Positions 26,405 through 36,040 are shown, counted from the first letter of the stretch. The stretch: DNA of 64,000 nucleotides from Bacteroidota bacterium (GCA_018816945.1 JAHIVC010000087.1:56174-120173), one strand, 5' to 3'. Notes: generated by a model not told the origin, from the sequence alone. Numbers and translations: made by a program.

Positions 26405-27693
26405 ATTTTATGCGTTTTTATCTCTATTTTATCTTTTTCAACCGGGCAATAATCGACACAGCGGGCACAACTGAAACAAGTTCCTTTGTTTGGGGTATAA
26501 TCAATTCGGTAACGGATGATGGTCAGTTTTGCAAGGGTCAATCCAAATACCAAACCCAGAAATGCTCCTAATATCCATCCTCCAAGGTAAAAATCACTGA
26601 CGATATCCGCCGCTTCGGTAAAAAGTTCTGCCCTTGTTTTTCCTGATGATCGAAAAGCATCAATATCAATGCTAGTATCTTCGTCAAGTATAGTAGGATT
26701 CTCATGAATAATGGATGCTAAACGCACTTTAGGATTAACTTTTGCAAGGGTTTCATGAAAACTTGCTGCAGTCCAACCACCAATAAACATCAGCACCGGA
26801 ATGAGAATAATCATCCATGAATATCTCTTAATAATCGTCTTTCTGTCCTCAGCAACTTTAGCCGCAACAGGCTTATTAATAGCACCAAACGGACATGAAT
26901 CCTCACATAAACGACATTGGATACATGCTGCCGGGGTAATGGTTAAATGTTTTTTTGAAAGTCGGCTTGTTAGATTTAGCAATACTCCATAAGGACAAAG
27001 AAATCGGCAATATGGTCTTCCGATAAACATACCGATCAGTAAAAATGCACCACCTAATGCAAACATCATGAATGTAGCGTTGAGTCTGAATATCCCGATA
27101 AACGGGTCGTATCTGCAAATCACAAAATCTGTTGATGTCGCGGCATAAAGTATTGATAAGCCCAGATAAATATACGGTATGACACCAAGAACAGACTGCA
27201 ACCATGCTTTCATACTGACCGGTCGAAGGAGGAAAAAATCCTGTATGGCACCCAAAGGGCAAACAGCTGCACAAAATGTTCTTCCATAAAACAGTGAAAA
27301 TAACAAAGGAGCCGCAAAAAACACCAATACTGATATCGGAATATGGTAACCCGGGTTAAAGATTGCCAAAACGATATTTTGTAAAGAGCCTACTGAACAA
27401 ACACACCCTTCCCTGAAAAATCCGAAATAAGCAATTGAAAAGATGGACATTAAAAGAACGCCTATTCTGGATCGCTTTTTAAGTACTAACCATGTAACAA
27501 AAGATAAACTTGCAAGTAATACAACAATGTCCAGATACTCAAGGATTGGTGCCCGTGCTTCGGGCATCAGCGTTGGAGGCTGGGTATGGCCTAATTCAAA
27601 TTCAGGCTTGGGAAAACGTTGCTGAGCAAACACACTTGTAAATTGAAACGCGGTAAAAATTAAAAATAAAATGACAATTATCTGTTTTTTCAT
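26401..27693 (-). CDS. NapH/NosR-like membrane-bound ferredoxin
   Basis: A 430-residue polytopic membrane protein. A signal-like first helix is followed by several helices, two CxxxCP motifs as in NosR/NapH (FCAAVCPLGA, CRFLCPYG), an FREGCVCSVG motif, and two ferredoxin clusters: a complete one (CIQCRLCEDSCP) and a C-terminal one (CFSCARCVDYCP) at the cytoplasmic face. Such proteins pass electrons between the quinone pool or cytoplasm and periplasmic partners. The ATG at 27693 (MKKQIIVILF) is preferred to the TTG at 27708. It lies between the Tat-type ferredoxin gene (16 bp) and the anchored propeller (4-bp overlap). Confidence 0.87.
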   Translation of the reverse strand: MKKQIIVILFLIFTAFQFTSVFAQQRFPKPEFELGHTQPPTLMPEARAPILEYLDIVVLLASLSFVTWLVLKKRSRIGVLLMSIFSIAYFGFFREGCVCSVGSLQNIVLAIFNPGYHIPISVLVFFAAPLLFSLFYGRTFCAAVCPLGAIQDFFLLRPVSMKAWLQSVLGVIPYIYLGLSILYAATSTDFVICRYDPFIGIFRLNATFMMFALGGAFLLIGMFIGRPYCRFLCPYGVLLNLTSRLSKKHLTITPAACIQCRLCEDSCPFGAINKPVAAKVAEDRKTIIKRYSWMIILIPVLMFIGGWTAASFHETLAKVNPKVRLASIIHENPTILDEDTSIDIDAFRSSGKTRAELFTEAADIVSDFYLGGWILGAFLGLVFGLTLAKLTIIRYRIDYTPNKGTCFSCARCVDYCPVEKDKIEIKTHKI

Positions 27694-27709
27694 CAAAATA
27701 GCTCCCAAA

Positions 27710-28294
27710 TTAAATTTTCTTACTCTGACCAGAAGTTCCCTTGAACAAATAAGGATCGTTTGCTGGTACCCTTGTATACGCGTCAGAAGGGCAAACTCTT
27801 GCTATGGAACACTCATTGCAATTCACACATAAATCGTGATTCACCTGAATTTGCATGGAGCCGTTCCCGAATGAACTGCATCCTTTCATACATTTAGCGC
27901 AGCCAATGCACAAATCTGCATTGATATGATATTCGAAAAAAGGTTCTTCAATAAATATTCGCTCAATGGCACTTGTTGGGCAAAGTTGGTTTTCAGCAGC
28001 GGTCGAACGATCCTTTGCCTCGGGCCGGAAATAACCACCACAAAGATCGCAGTATCCACACATATCATAAACATGTATCAGCTTAACAGCGGATGGTGTT
28101 AAAACACAATCGGTTGCACATCTGCCACATTGAACACATTTCGCAGCATCCAATTGCCAAACCATATCGGTTCCCAAGGTATTTTTCGCTAAGACACCGC
28201 CCAATCCTCCGATACCAACTACCAATGAGAACCTGAAGGTATTGTTCAGAAACTCTCTGCGATCAATTTTTTTATTTGATTTTTCTTTGGTCAT
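27710..28294 (-). CDS. Tat-exported poly-ferredoxin (NapG-like)
   Basis: A 194-residue iron-sulfur protein. The N-terminus carries a Tat motif DRREFLNN followed by a Gly-rich hydrophobic stretch (residues 20-38) without an obvious cleavage site, so it may stay anchored facing the periplasm. Four Cys groups follow: CVQCGRCATDC, CGYCDLCGG, CIGCAKCMKGC and CVNCNECSIARVCP, enough for about four [4Fe-4S] clusters. NapG is the closest general model and also pairs with a NapH-type protein, which is encoded next. Its start overlaps the stop of the small 4-Cys gene by 4 bp. Confidence 0.87.
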   Translation of the reverse strand: MTKEKSNKKIDRREFLNNTFRFSLVVGIGGLGGVLAKNTLGTDMVWQLDAAKCVQCGRCATDCVLTPSAVKLIHVYDMCGYCDLCGGYFRPEAKDRSTAAENQLCPTSAIERIFIEEPFFEYHINADLCIGCAKCMKGCSSFGNGSMQIQVNHDLCVNCNECSIARVCPSDAYTRVPANDPYLFKGTSGQSKKI

Positions 28295-28506
28295 CTTTTA
28301 TTGGTGCTAGATTCATTTTTCTTTTTAAAATCATCGGCTTCAGGCAATGAACAATTCTTTAATTGCTTACAATTTTTGCAGATAAAATCTAACTCGCATT
28401 TTTCATCTCCAACCGGTTTAAGCAATAAATAAGCACCTCCTGCTACAATTCCGCCCACAATTAAACTCCTGCCAACTTTCTTAATAAAATTTCTCCTGTC
28501 CATCAT
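28291..28506 (-). CDS. 71-residue Tat-signal protein with four cysteines
   Basis: A very short protein with a Tat-like start (DRRNFIKKVGRS, then a Gly/Val/Leu-rich helix) and a soluble tail holding four cysteines at 37, 43, 46 and 52 (C-x5-C-x2-C-x5-C), followed by a polar Lys/Glu tail. The spacing could bind one [4Fe-4S] cluster or zinc. Use of the Tat route suggests the cofactor is inserted before export, as for its neighbour. The 4-bp overlap with the poly-ferredoxin gene argues that it is a real subunit or assembly factor of the membrane redox complex. I know no named family for it. Confidence 0.7.
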   Translation of the reverse strand: MMDRRNFIKKVGRSLIVGGIVAGGAYLLLKPVGDEKCELDFICKNCKQLKNCSLPEADDFKKKNESSTNKR

Positions 28507-28515
28507 CTTCCAAGA

Positions 28516-29484
28516 TTATTTATTAATTTTTTCAAAAATCCTGACCAGTCCTTTTTTAGGATCGGAAACATAAATACGATCTTTTGTATCAACAGCTAAA
28601 TCCAGATCGGTAGTTCCTGCGATAAACTGATCGGGGCCTGCAACCACACATTCAAAGTCACCTGTAGGCCTATGAATTTTTACCCTTTCGATTCCTTTTT
28701 CGCTCGTAACGAATGACCCATCTGATAGCATGGCAATGTGTGAAGGATTACAGCAGCCGCTAAACCCATCCAATTGCATTGAAGTTCTTTGCCATGAGGC
28801 AATCATTTCCCCATTTGGCCTATAAGATTCTAATTGATGAATTCCGGGATTTACTGCCCAAAGTTCATTATTCCTTCCAATCAACAAATCGAAATATGCA
28901 CTAGGCAGAATAAATCCTAATTTTCCATTTCCAGTATCTTTTTCACCAATTTTATTTTGTAATTCCCCATTCAGATTAAAATGATAAACTGTCTTTTTTC
29001 CTGCGTCTGCAACAAAAACAGAAGTTTCATTAACAGCAATGGAAGTAAAAATTGAAGAATCGCTTATGCTAGGCCACGATTGTAGCTGAACACCATCCTT
29101 GTTCCAAACCTCCACATGTTCGGACATCCCCAAATAAATATTACCGGAAGGAGCAACCGTCAGGCAGTAGGCATTATCCTTTAATGGAATTGTGCTTATC
29201 AATTGTCCGACCGAACTATAAATAAACAGCTTCTCTGTACCTGAAACATAAAGATTGTTGTTGTTATCTATTGCAATTCCATATAAATAATCTGTTTCAG
29301 GTTTGATCGCAGGAAGCTCTTCATAACAAATCAAAGAAGGATCTATTTCTTTTTGATTGGTCAGATCATATTCGTAAGGATTTTCCTGATTTGGCCCTTT
29401 CGAGAAGAAAAAATCGCCAGCCATGAAACCCACAACAACAAGCAGCAATACAACAGAAAGAATTAGAATATTTTTTGGTTTCAT
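28516..29484 (-). CDS. membrane-anchored NHL-repeat beta-propeller
   Basis: A 322-residue protein with an N-terminal helix (about 6-24) that anchors or exports it, then a six-bladed NHL-type propeller (LYGIAIDNNNNLYVSG, FTSIAVNETSVFVAD, LDLAVDTKDRIYVSD). Residues 243-246 read GCCN: adjacent Cys244-Cys245 inside a blade (FSGCCNPSHIAML), which could form a rare vicinal disulfide or bind a ligand. It sits 9 bp upstream of the 4-Cys Tat gene and 13 bp after the anchored propeller at 29498, within the redox operon. Confidence 0.82.
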   Translation of the reverse strand: MKPKNILILSVVLLLVVVGFMAGDFFFSKGPNQENPYEYDLTNQKEIDPSLICYEELPAIKPETDYLYGIAIDNNNNLYVSGTEKLFIYSSVGQLISTIPLKDNAYCLTVAPSGNIYLGMSEHVEVWNKDGVQLQSWPSISDSSIFTSIAVNETSVFVADAGKKTVYHFNLNGELQNKIGEKDTGNGKLGFILPSAYFDLLIGRNNELWAVNPGIHQLESYRPNGEMIASWQRTSMQLDGFSGCCNPSHIAMLSDGSFVTSEKGIERVKIHRPTGDFECVVAGPDQFIAGTTDLDLAVDTKDRIYVSDPKKGLVRIFEKINK

Positions 29485-29497
29485 CTGTAAATATTTT

Positions 29498-30931
29498 TTA
29501 GTTTTTAGCTCTGATATTTATACAAACCATTTTCTTTGAATCACGCATCAATAAGTACCCATCGGCCAATGCAAAAGGTCCCCAGGCATCCTGACCATCT
29601 ATGATTTTTGCCTTGTCCAGAAATTCGAAAGAATTTAAATTGACTTTGGCAATCGTTAAGGTGCCATCATCATTTAAAATAAAAAATTTATTATCCGCCA
29701 TGATGTATGGCCCCAGTCCAAAACGATCTGTTTTACCACTCGTCCATAAAATGTTTTTAGGATTGTTTGGATCCACACACAAAAACTCATTACGGAGTCC
29801 GCCTGCATCTTTCGGTGCGACAGAAAACATTCTACCTTTATATAGAATGGGTGTTTGCTGTTCAGAAGCAATTCCTTCGCTTGGTTTATAGGTTTGAAGG
29901 TGTTGAACCGAATAGGTGTCGCCAGTCTTTTTTAATTGAAATAATGCGGCACCGGCACCATAGCCTGCCGTTGCATAAAATTTACCATTTCCCAGCATAA
30001 CCGGTGATGGCGCAATTACGTTTGGTGCGAATGCATTTGTTTTCCATAATATTTTTCCGATATCAGGTCCTTCGGCCGAAATACCAACAATCCCGCCCAC
30101 TGCAAAATAAACATACATTTTCTTGCCTTCAAAAGTCATAGGCATAATGGAAGAATGCGACATTTGCCACTTATCAGGATTTGGGGTTTCCCATAAAACT
30201 TCTCCTGTGGCACAATCAACCCCAATCAGAAGGGAAGAACCTCCTGGAGCTAAAATTACGACATCATCAACAATAATCGGGCATTGACCTGTGTACCAGA
30301 ATGGAATCTCAGTTCCATATTCTTTCACCAAATCTTTGCCCCATAATAAATCTCCTGTTTCAGGGTCAACACACATCACGTGGCATCGGGGGCCCATCGT
30401 TACCAAATACTTTTCAGTGATGGCAGGTACGGTTCTCGACATGCCATGGTTTCGTTTTACTTTAACCAAATACCATCGGCTCCATAACTCTTCTCCTGTT
30501 TCAAGCGAAAAACATCTTAAAGCATCTGTATTTCTTTCCTCAACATAATCAAGCACATAAGCTTTGCCATTTTGAATGACCGGTGCTGCATGACCTTCAC
30601 CCAACTCAACCTCCCACAGAATATCCGGACCGTTACCCCAACTATTAATCAAAGGGATTTTTTCTTTGTTGATATTATCGAAGTCAGCTCCGCGAAAACG
30701 GGTCCAACTTCCTTTTAAGTTTGAAGATTGTGTGGTATAATTCATAAAACTTGCCCCAATCTTAATATTTTCAGAGGCTCCATCAGCAAGAGCCGGACGG
30801 TTATCCATCCCCGGCAAACTCATTGATAAATCTTTGGTTGGGCTATGCAGAAACCAGTATACAAAGACAACAATACAAGTTAAAATTGCAAGTGAAATTG
30901 CGCCTGTTTCTACCCTGGTTTTAAGCATCAT
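29498..30931 (-). CDS. membrane-anchored PQQ-like beta-propeller protein
   Basis: A 477-residue protein. One helix near residues 12-30 (ISLAILTCIVVFVYWFL) anchors it; a spacer of about 50 residues precedes the propeller, which opens with the regional signature SWTRFRGADFDN. Docking repeats include FSLETGEELWSRW, VDPETGDLLWGKD and CATGEVLWETPN. It is one of two propellers here with a genuine transmembrane anchor and an FRG opening (the other starts at 26404), which suggests both belong to the core complex while the lipoprotein or secreted paralogues upstream are accessory. Confidence 0.85.
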   Translation of the reverse strand: MMLKTRVETGAISLAILTCIVVFVYWFLHSPTKDLSMSLPGMDNRPALADGASENIKIGASFMNYTTQSSNLKGSWTRFRGADFDNINKEKIPLINSWGNGPDILWEVELGEGHAAPVIQNGKAYVLDYVEERNTDALRCFSLETGEELWSRWYLVKVKRNHGMSRTVPAITEKYLVTMGPRCHVMCVDPETGDLLWGKDLVKEYGTEIPFWYTGQCPIIVDDVVILAPGGSSLLIGVDCATGEVLWETPNPDKWQMSHSSIMPMTFEGKKMYVYFAVGGIVGISAEGPDIGKILWKTNAFAPNVIAPSPVMLGNGKFYATAGYGAGAALFQLKKTGDTYSVQHLQTYKPSEGIASEQQTPILYKGRMFSVAPKDAGGLRNEFLCVDPNNPKNILWTSGKTDRFGLGPYIMADNKFFILNDDGTLTIAKVNLNSFEFLDKAKIIDGQDAWGPFALADGYLLMRDSKKMVCINIRAKN

Positions 30932-30969
30932 TTAATCAATAGTATTATTAGTTCTAAGTAATAGTTTCA

Positions 30970-32220
30970 TCAAGATTCTGAAGTCCATATACAATAACAT
31001 ACCTTAGATCTGCGAAGATACGGATTAGCATATCTTGAATAAATATAAATTGCATATTCGCCTGCTATTTGAACTACTTCTAAAGAACATATCTCAATCT
31101 CAATCTCAATCTTAACCTCAACCTTAACCATCGCAACAACTCCTTTATAAGTTAATATAAACAGCTTATTATCAGCCGCTATGACTGTTCCTTCTGATAA
31201 TTTATCACTACTAAATTTAACCTTTCCAGTATACCAATCAATACAAAACCATTTTCTTTTCGGACTACTTGAAACATATAAATCATTCCCTATTCTTACT
31301 GCATCGCCCATTTGTGGCCCAATAGAATCGTGCCTCCAAATCATTTCAGCGCTTAATCCATCGTCGGCAATCTTAAACATTCTGGATCCATCTCTATATC
31401 CTTCGATGATAAATAATAAACCATCGTGATACAAAGGTACACTGGCATGAATACCATATTTGGGTTCTGTAAGTTCCTGTTTCCATGCAACTTCTCCATT
31501 TTCAATATCAACGGAAACCAATGCATTAAATGTCATTGTGATATAGTATTTCTTTCCAAAATGCTCAATAATTGTAGGAGAGCAATAGGCATTCATTTCT
31601 CCGGTTCCTTTACTTACCCAAAGGGTTTCACCTGTTTCCTTATCCAAGGCAATGATATTGCTTTCTTCTCCACCGATGGTACAGAACAACCTATTCCCGT
31701 CAATAATAAGGTTTTCATGAACTCCGTGTTGACTATTTCTTCCTGCCAGCTCATCAATTAGCTTTCTCTGCCAAATTAAAGTACCATCTTCAATACTAAA
31801 ACAATACATCACTCCCAAGCCATCAAAGACATAGCCTTTTCCATCAAGTATAAGTGGTGTAGATCGTTCAGCTGGCCAGGTTGTCATCCACTCTTTGCCT
31901 AATTCTTTTTTCCAAAGAAGTTCACCTGATTTGCTAAATGCAAATAAGGAAGTTAAACTATCTTCCAAGTTTGTTCCCAGAGTAAATACCTTTTCTCCGC
32001 CAAAAGCAACTGAAGAATGCCCTGCACCAAGTTGTTCATACTTCCACAATAATTCAGGACCCTGTTCCGGCCATTCATCCAATAGATTTTTTTCATTAAA
32101 AATACCATCACGGTTGGGACCTCTCCATTGCAAGGATTCAGCAGAATCTTTCTGAGAAGAGCCACAACTTGTAAAGCTTAAAACAATTAGGCTTAGAATT
32201 AGTGTTTGTATAGATTTCAT
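30970..32220 (-). CDS. PQQ-like beta-propeller lipoprotein (paralogue 1 of 6), aberrant C-terminus
   Basis: A 416-residue lipoprotein (lipobox LSFTSC) that opens the propeller with LQWRGPNRDGIF, the signature of this tandem set, and has blades such as VSVDIENGEVAWKQEL. The other members end in a strand close to HPVIxxGxLYIRYGxxLMAYDI. Here, after GVVAMV, the protein runs into a low-complexity KVEVKIEIEIEI stretch coded by gagatt hexamers and then an unrelated Cys/Tyr-rich tail, suggesting slippage or a frameshift. The ATG at 32220 is 4 bp past the upstream stop; a longer start would overlap that gene. Confidence 0.82.
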   Translation of the reverse strand: MKSIQTLILSLIVLSFTSCGSSQKDSAESLQWRGPNRDGIFNEKNLLDEWPEQGPELLWKYEQLGAGHSSVAFGGEKVFTLGTNLEDSLTSLFAFSKSGELLWKKELGKEWMTTWPAERSTPLILDGKGYVFDGLGVMYCFSIEDGTLIWQRKLIDELAGRNSQHGVHENLIIDGNRLFCTIGGEESNIIALDKETGETLWVSKGTGEMNAYCSPTIIEHFGKKYYITMTFNALVSVDIENGEVAWKQELTEPKYGIHASVPLYHDGLLFIIEGYRDGSRMFKIADDGLSAEMIWRHDSIGPQMGDAVRIGNDLYVSSSPKRKWFCIDWYTGKVKFSSDKLSEGTVIAADNKLFILTYKGVVAMVKVEVKIEIEIEICSLEVVQIAGEYAIYIYSRYANPYLRRSKVCYCIWTSES

Positions 32221-32224
32221 ATCA

Positions 32225-33469
32225 TTACTTTTTTTTGATATCGTAAGCCATAAGTTCATTCACATAACGGATATAAAGAACGCCATTGTGAATAACCGGA
32301 TGTGCAATATGTAGTTCGCTTCGCTTAGGTAATTTGAAAGAACCTTTATCGATGAATTCAGATTGGGTAGGTTCTACCAAGCCAACCACGCCACTGTAAC
32401 CATAAATATAGATATGATTATCTGCATAAATTGTGGTGCCGGGAGCAAACTTTCGAAGTTCGAATTTTACTTCTCCTGTCTTCCAATCAAGGCACACCAA
32501 TTTGTTTTTCGATTCGGCTGAACCATATACATTATCTCCAACCACTACCGAATGACCTTGTGTTTCGTCCATGATCTCATTTTTCCAGACCCTTTCTGCA
32601 CTTTTACCGTCAGCAGCTATTTTTAGCATATATGCCCCAACTTCAAAACCATCCATTAAAAACAGATATCCATCACGGTAATAAGGAGAATTGGCATGAG
32701 CTCCATTTTTTATTCCATCTAAAGGATAGCTCCATGCAAGTTCGCCTGTGGTGATATTAATTGAAAGTGCTGATTTATCAGTCATTGTGATGTAATATTT
32801 TTCTTTGACAATGGCGATTATCCGAGGATTGCAATAAGCACTTTTTTCGCTCATCCCTTTATTACTCCAAATTAATTCACCTGTAAAGCGGTTCAATGCA
32901 ATCACATTATACTCTACTCCACCGGGAGTACAAAAAAGAGCATCCCCTTCTATTAATAAATTCTCGGACATTCCATACTGCGTAGGCTGGGCACCAAATT
33001 CAGAAGGAAGATCTTTTTTCCAAATAAGATCACCATTTTCAACAGACAAGCATAACAATTCTCCGATTCCACTTAAAATATAAACCTGTTCGCCAACAAT
33101 TGTGGGTGAAGATCTAACTCCGGGATAAGATTTCATCCATTCTTTTCCATAGGCCTTTTTCCACAATAACTTACCATTCATATCCAAATTGAACAGGTAA
33201 CTGATACTATCAAGAGTACCACTGATAAACATTGTTTCACCAACAAAAGTAGGGGATGAAAAACCTTCGCCCAACTCAGTAAATTTCCATAATAGCGCAG
33301 GGCCATCCTCAGGCCATTCAGTTAATAATCCTTTTTCTGCATAGATTCCATCCCTATTCGGACCTCTCCATTCAGATTGGGTAATTGTATTTGAAATTTC
33401 CTGGGTTGAACAAGATGCCAATAAAATCAAAGATAGAATTGACAAGCATATCTGTGAATTAATTTTCAT
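32225..33469 (-). CDS. PQQ-like beta-propeller lipoprotein (paralogue 2 of 6)
   Basis: A 414-residue lipoprotein with lipobox LLASC, then SEWRGPNRDGIYAEKG and the GLLTEWPEDGPALLW motif shared with its neighbours. Blades carry the docking pattern (LSVENGDLIWKK, LNRFTGELIWSN, INITTGELAWSY, LDWKTGEVKF). The C-terminus HPVIHNGVLYIRYVNELMAYDI closes the ring. Closest to paralogue 3 in the WRGPNxDG opening and in the central LNRFTGxLxW blade. There are 18 bp to the preceding gene. Confidence 0.86.
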   Translation of the reverse strand: MKINSQICLSILSLILLASCSTQEISNTITQSEWRGPNRDGIYAEKGLLTEWPEDGPALLWKFTELGEGFSSPTFVGETMFISGTLDSISYLFNLDMNGKLLWKKAYGKEWMKSYPGVRSSPTIVGEQVYILSGIGELLCLSVENGDLIWKKDLPSEFGAQPTQYGMSENLLIEGDALFCTPGGVEYNVIALNRFTGELIWSNKGMSEKSAYCNPRIIAIVKEKYYITMTDKSALSINITTGELAWSYPLDGIKNGAHANSPYYRDGYLFLMDGFEVGAYMLKIAADGKSAERVWKNEIMDETQGHSVVVGDNVYGSAESKNKLVCLDWKTGEVKFELRKFAPGTTIYADNHIYIYGYSGVVGLVEPTQSEFIDKGSFKLPKRSELHIAHPVIHNGVLYIRYVNELMAYDIKKK

Positions 33470-33487
33470 ATAATTTGGTTAAGAATT

Positions 33488-34714
33488 TTATAATGCGATA
33501 TCAAAGGCCCACAAAGTGGAATCATATCTGATATATAATTTCTTTTTATGAATTACAGGATGCGCAGAATGATCACGGCTTTTTTTTCCTTCTAGTTGAA
33601 AAGTACTTATCACTTCGAAAGAATCGTCGTTGGCTTTAACCAAACCAACTTGTCCATTGATTCCATACCAGTAAAATAAACCATCAGCAAAAATAAAAGT
33701 ACCCGAATTAAATTCCTTGGTGGTGAACTTTTCAATGCCGGTCTTCCAATCAACGCAACTAAAGCCTTTTTGCTCCCAGTTGGATCCAAATAAATTATCC
33801 CCAAACAACATGGCATCGCCATTTTCTAAATCCATCAGATCGTTCTCCCAAACCCGCTCTATACTTTTACCGTCTTCGGCAATCTTAAGTAAAAAACTAC
33901 CGTTTTCCCATCCGTTCATAATGAATAAGTTACCGTCGCGATATAGCGGTGAATTTCCATGAATGGCGGATTCATTGTTTGTAGGAAATGTCCATGCTAC
34001 TTCACCATTTTCAGCATTCAGGGCCATCACATTTAATGCAGTAACAGTAGCCAAGTATTTTACACCTCCATGATTAAAGATTGTGATCGGGCAGTAAGCA
34101 CTTGGGGTTCCGGATCCTTTACTTTCCCAAACCAAATCGCCTGTAAAACGATTCAGCGCAATTACATTTGACTTGGTACCACCTGGAGTACAATAAATTT
34201 TATTTTCATCAACTCTAATAACCTCCGTCATTCCAAATTTAATTTGGGGTGCTCCATAAGTTTTCATTAAATCAACTGTCCAAATATTTTCACCATCTTT
34301 GGTATTAAAGCAATAAACAACCCCAACGCTACTCATAACATATCCCAGGTCACCATAAATTGTTGGTGTAGGCCGAGATCCGGGAAAGTTCAGCATCCAT
34401 TCAGGACCGTATTCTTTTTTCCATTTGAGATTTCCCTCATGGTCGAATGAATAAATAAAGCCAACGCTGTCAGGAGTTCCGGTGATGTAAAAACGATCGG
34501 ATGTAAATGCCGGGGATGAATATCCTTTGCCCAGTTGATCGTATTTCCAAGCAACGGTTGGCCCATTTTCAGGCCATTCAGTTAATAATCCTTTATCAGG
34601 GAATTTGCCATCCTCATTTGGTCCTCTCCACTTACTAATATCCGGGGATTTGCTTACACAACTCGCTACCAGAATTAGCGATAGCACGATAATTGCCAAT
34701 TGCTTATTTTTCAT
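33488..34714 (-). CDS. PQQ-like beta-propeller lipoprotein (paralogue 3 of 6)
   Basis: A 408-residue lipoprotein with lipobox LVASC, the opening SKWRGPNEDGKF and the GLLTEWPENGP block. Repeats include FNTKDGENIWTVD, LNRFTGDLVWES, LNAENGEVAWTF and VDWKTGIEKFTT. It ends in HPVIHKKKLYIRYDSTLWAFDI. A lipidated start places it on the outer or inner membrane; Bacteroidota lipoproteins without an Asp at +2 mostly go to the outer membrane. Confidence 0.86.
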   Translation of the reverse strand: MKNKQLAIIVLSLILVASCVSKSPDISKWRGPNEDGKFPDKGLLTEWPENGPTVAWKYDQLGKGYSSPAFTSDRFYITGTPDSVGFIYSFDHEGNLKWKKEYGPEWMLNFPGSRPTPTIYGDLGYVMSSVGVVYCFNTKDGENIWTVDLMKTYGAPQIKFGMTEVIRVDENKIYCTPGGTKSNVIALNRFTGDLVWESKGSGTPSAYCPITIFNHGGVKYLATVTALNVMALNAENGEVAWTFPTNNESAIHGNSPLYRDGNLFIMNGWENGSFLLKIAEDGKSIERVWENDLMDLENGDAMLFGDNLFGSNWEQKGFSCVDWKTGIEKFTTKEFNSGTFIFADGLFYWYGINGQVGLVKANDDSFEVISTFQLEGKKSRDHSAHPVIHKKKLYIRYDSTLWAFDIAL

Positions 34715-34743
34715 TTTTAATTGATTAGGAGATTTTTGAATGA

Positions 34744-35991
34744 TTATTCGCTTTTAATTGAATATGCCATGAATGCATCTTCATGCCTGATGTATAATAT
34801 TCCATCATTAATTACTGGGTGTGGCCAAAATGGCCCTTTTTTCCCTAAAGTAACCTGAAATGAACTGATCACATCAAAATTATCCGGTGAAGCTTTTACC
34901 AATCCCACATTGCCATATTTTTCATCATAAATGTACAGATAATCACCTGCTGCTATTATTGGGCCTTTACTATTCCACATCTTTTCATAAATAGTTTGAC
35001 CGGTTGTCCAGTCAAGACAGATCCATTTTCCGCTGGTGTTATTGTCCCATGAAGAACCATAGATATAATTTCCAATTTTAATAACCGAACCATGCTGACT
35101 ATCAAGCACATCATTGGTCCATTCAACAGAAATGGAAGCCAAATCTTCAGTTAATTTTAGTTTGACTGCTTTTCGATCATAACCACTTGTAATAAAAATA
35201 CTTCCATCCTCGTACAAGGGGGTATTTGCATGATTATCGCGAGCCCTGCTTTCTGCATAAGGCCGATAATCAAATTTCCATAATATTTTCCCATTGTCAG
35301 GATTCACGCCTATCAAATGATTTTTGGTAAAGGTTGTAATAATTTTGATCCCATTTTTCTCAATTAAAAGCGGGGAAGCGAAAGCAGGTGCTTCGTGCAT
35401 GCTTTCAGAAGCCCATATAAGTTCACCATTTGTTTTATTCAACGCAATCAACATTGTTTTTTTTCCACCAGTAGTATAGAACAATTTATTGTCAAGTATC
35501 AAGGGCGACTCAGATAATCCGAACATACCAAACTGCCCTTCATACATGCCATGTGCATCCACCTTCCATAAGATGCTTCCATTATCGGCATCCAAACAAG
35601 CAATCTCTCCCATCCCACTGGTTACATAGAGTTTATGATCTTCAATGGTAGGAGTACATCGGCTGGCCGGATAGTTTCTCAGCCATGCCCTTCCGTAAAC
35701 GGTCTGCCATTTAATATTACCATCCATATCCAGTGCCGTCAGTACATCCGATGTATCCTGAACCCCAGTAAGATAAATGGTTTGGTAAGCGATAGATGGG
35801 GAAGAATAACCAGATGGTAAATCAACCTTTGACCATAACATTTTTGGCCCGTTTTCGGGCCATTCAGTCATTAATCCGGTTCCATCATAAATTCCTTTTC
35901 GGCCTTCGCCCCTCCATTGATAAACTTGGGAATAACCTAGCAATGATAATAAAGTAAACAGTATAGTTGACGATAAGGCTTTTTTCATCAT
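34744..35991 (-). CDS. secreted PQQ-like beta-propeller protein (paralogue 4 of 6)
   Basis: A 415-residue protein with a Sec signal peptide (cleavage near GYSQ) instead of a lipobox. Opening YQWRGEGRKGIY, then GLMTEWPENGPKMLW. Blades include LDADNGSILWKV, LNKTNGELIWAS, VNPDNGKILWKF and LDWTTGQTIYEK. C-terminus HPVINDGILYIRHEDAFMAYSI. With paralogue 5 it forms a subgroup with GxGRxGIY and SYSQ-type leaders, probably the product of a recent duplication. Confidence 0.86.
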   Translation of the reverse strand: MMKKALSSTILFTLLSLLGYSQVYQWRGEGRKGIYDGTGLMTEWPENGPKMLWSKVDLPSGYSSPSIAYQTIYLTGVQDTSDVLTALDMDGNIKWQTVYGRAWLRNYPASRCTPTIEDHKLYVTSGMGEIACLDADNGSILWKVDAHGMYEGQFGMFGLSESPLILDNKLFYTTGGKKTMLIALNKTNGELIWASESMHEAPAFASPLLIEKNGIKIITTFTKNHLIGVNPDNGKILWKFDYRPYAESRARDNHANTPLYEDGSIFITSGYDRKAVKLKLTEDLASISVEWTNDVLDSQHGSVIKIGNYIYGSSWDNNTSGKWICLDWTTGQTIYEKMWNSKGPIIAAGDYLYIYDEKYGNVGLVKASPDNFDVISSFQVTLGKKGPFWPHPVINDGILYIRHEDAFMAYSIKSE

Positions 35992-36040
35992 TTTTAATTT
36001 TAAGTTTAGGATTAGTCTGGATAAAATTCAAAATCTAAGT

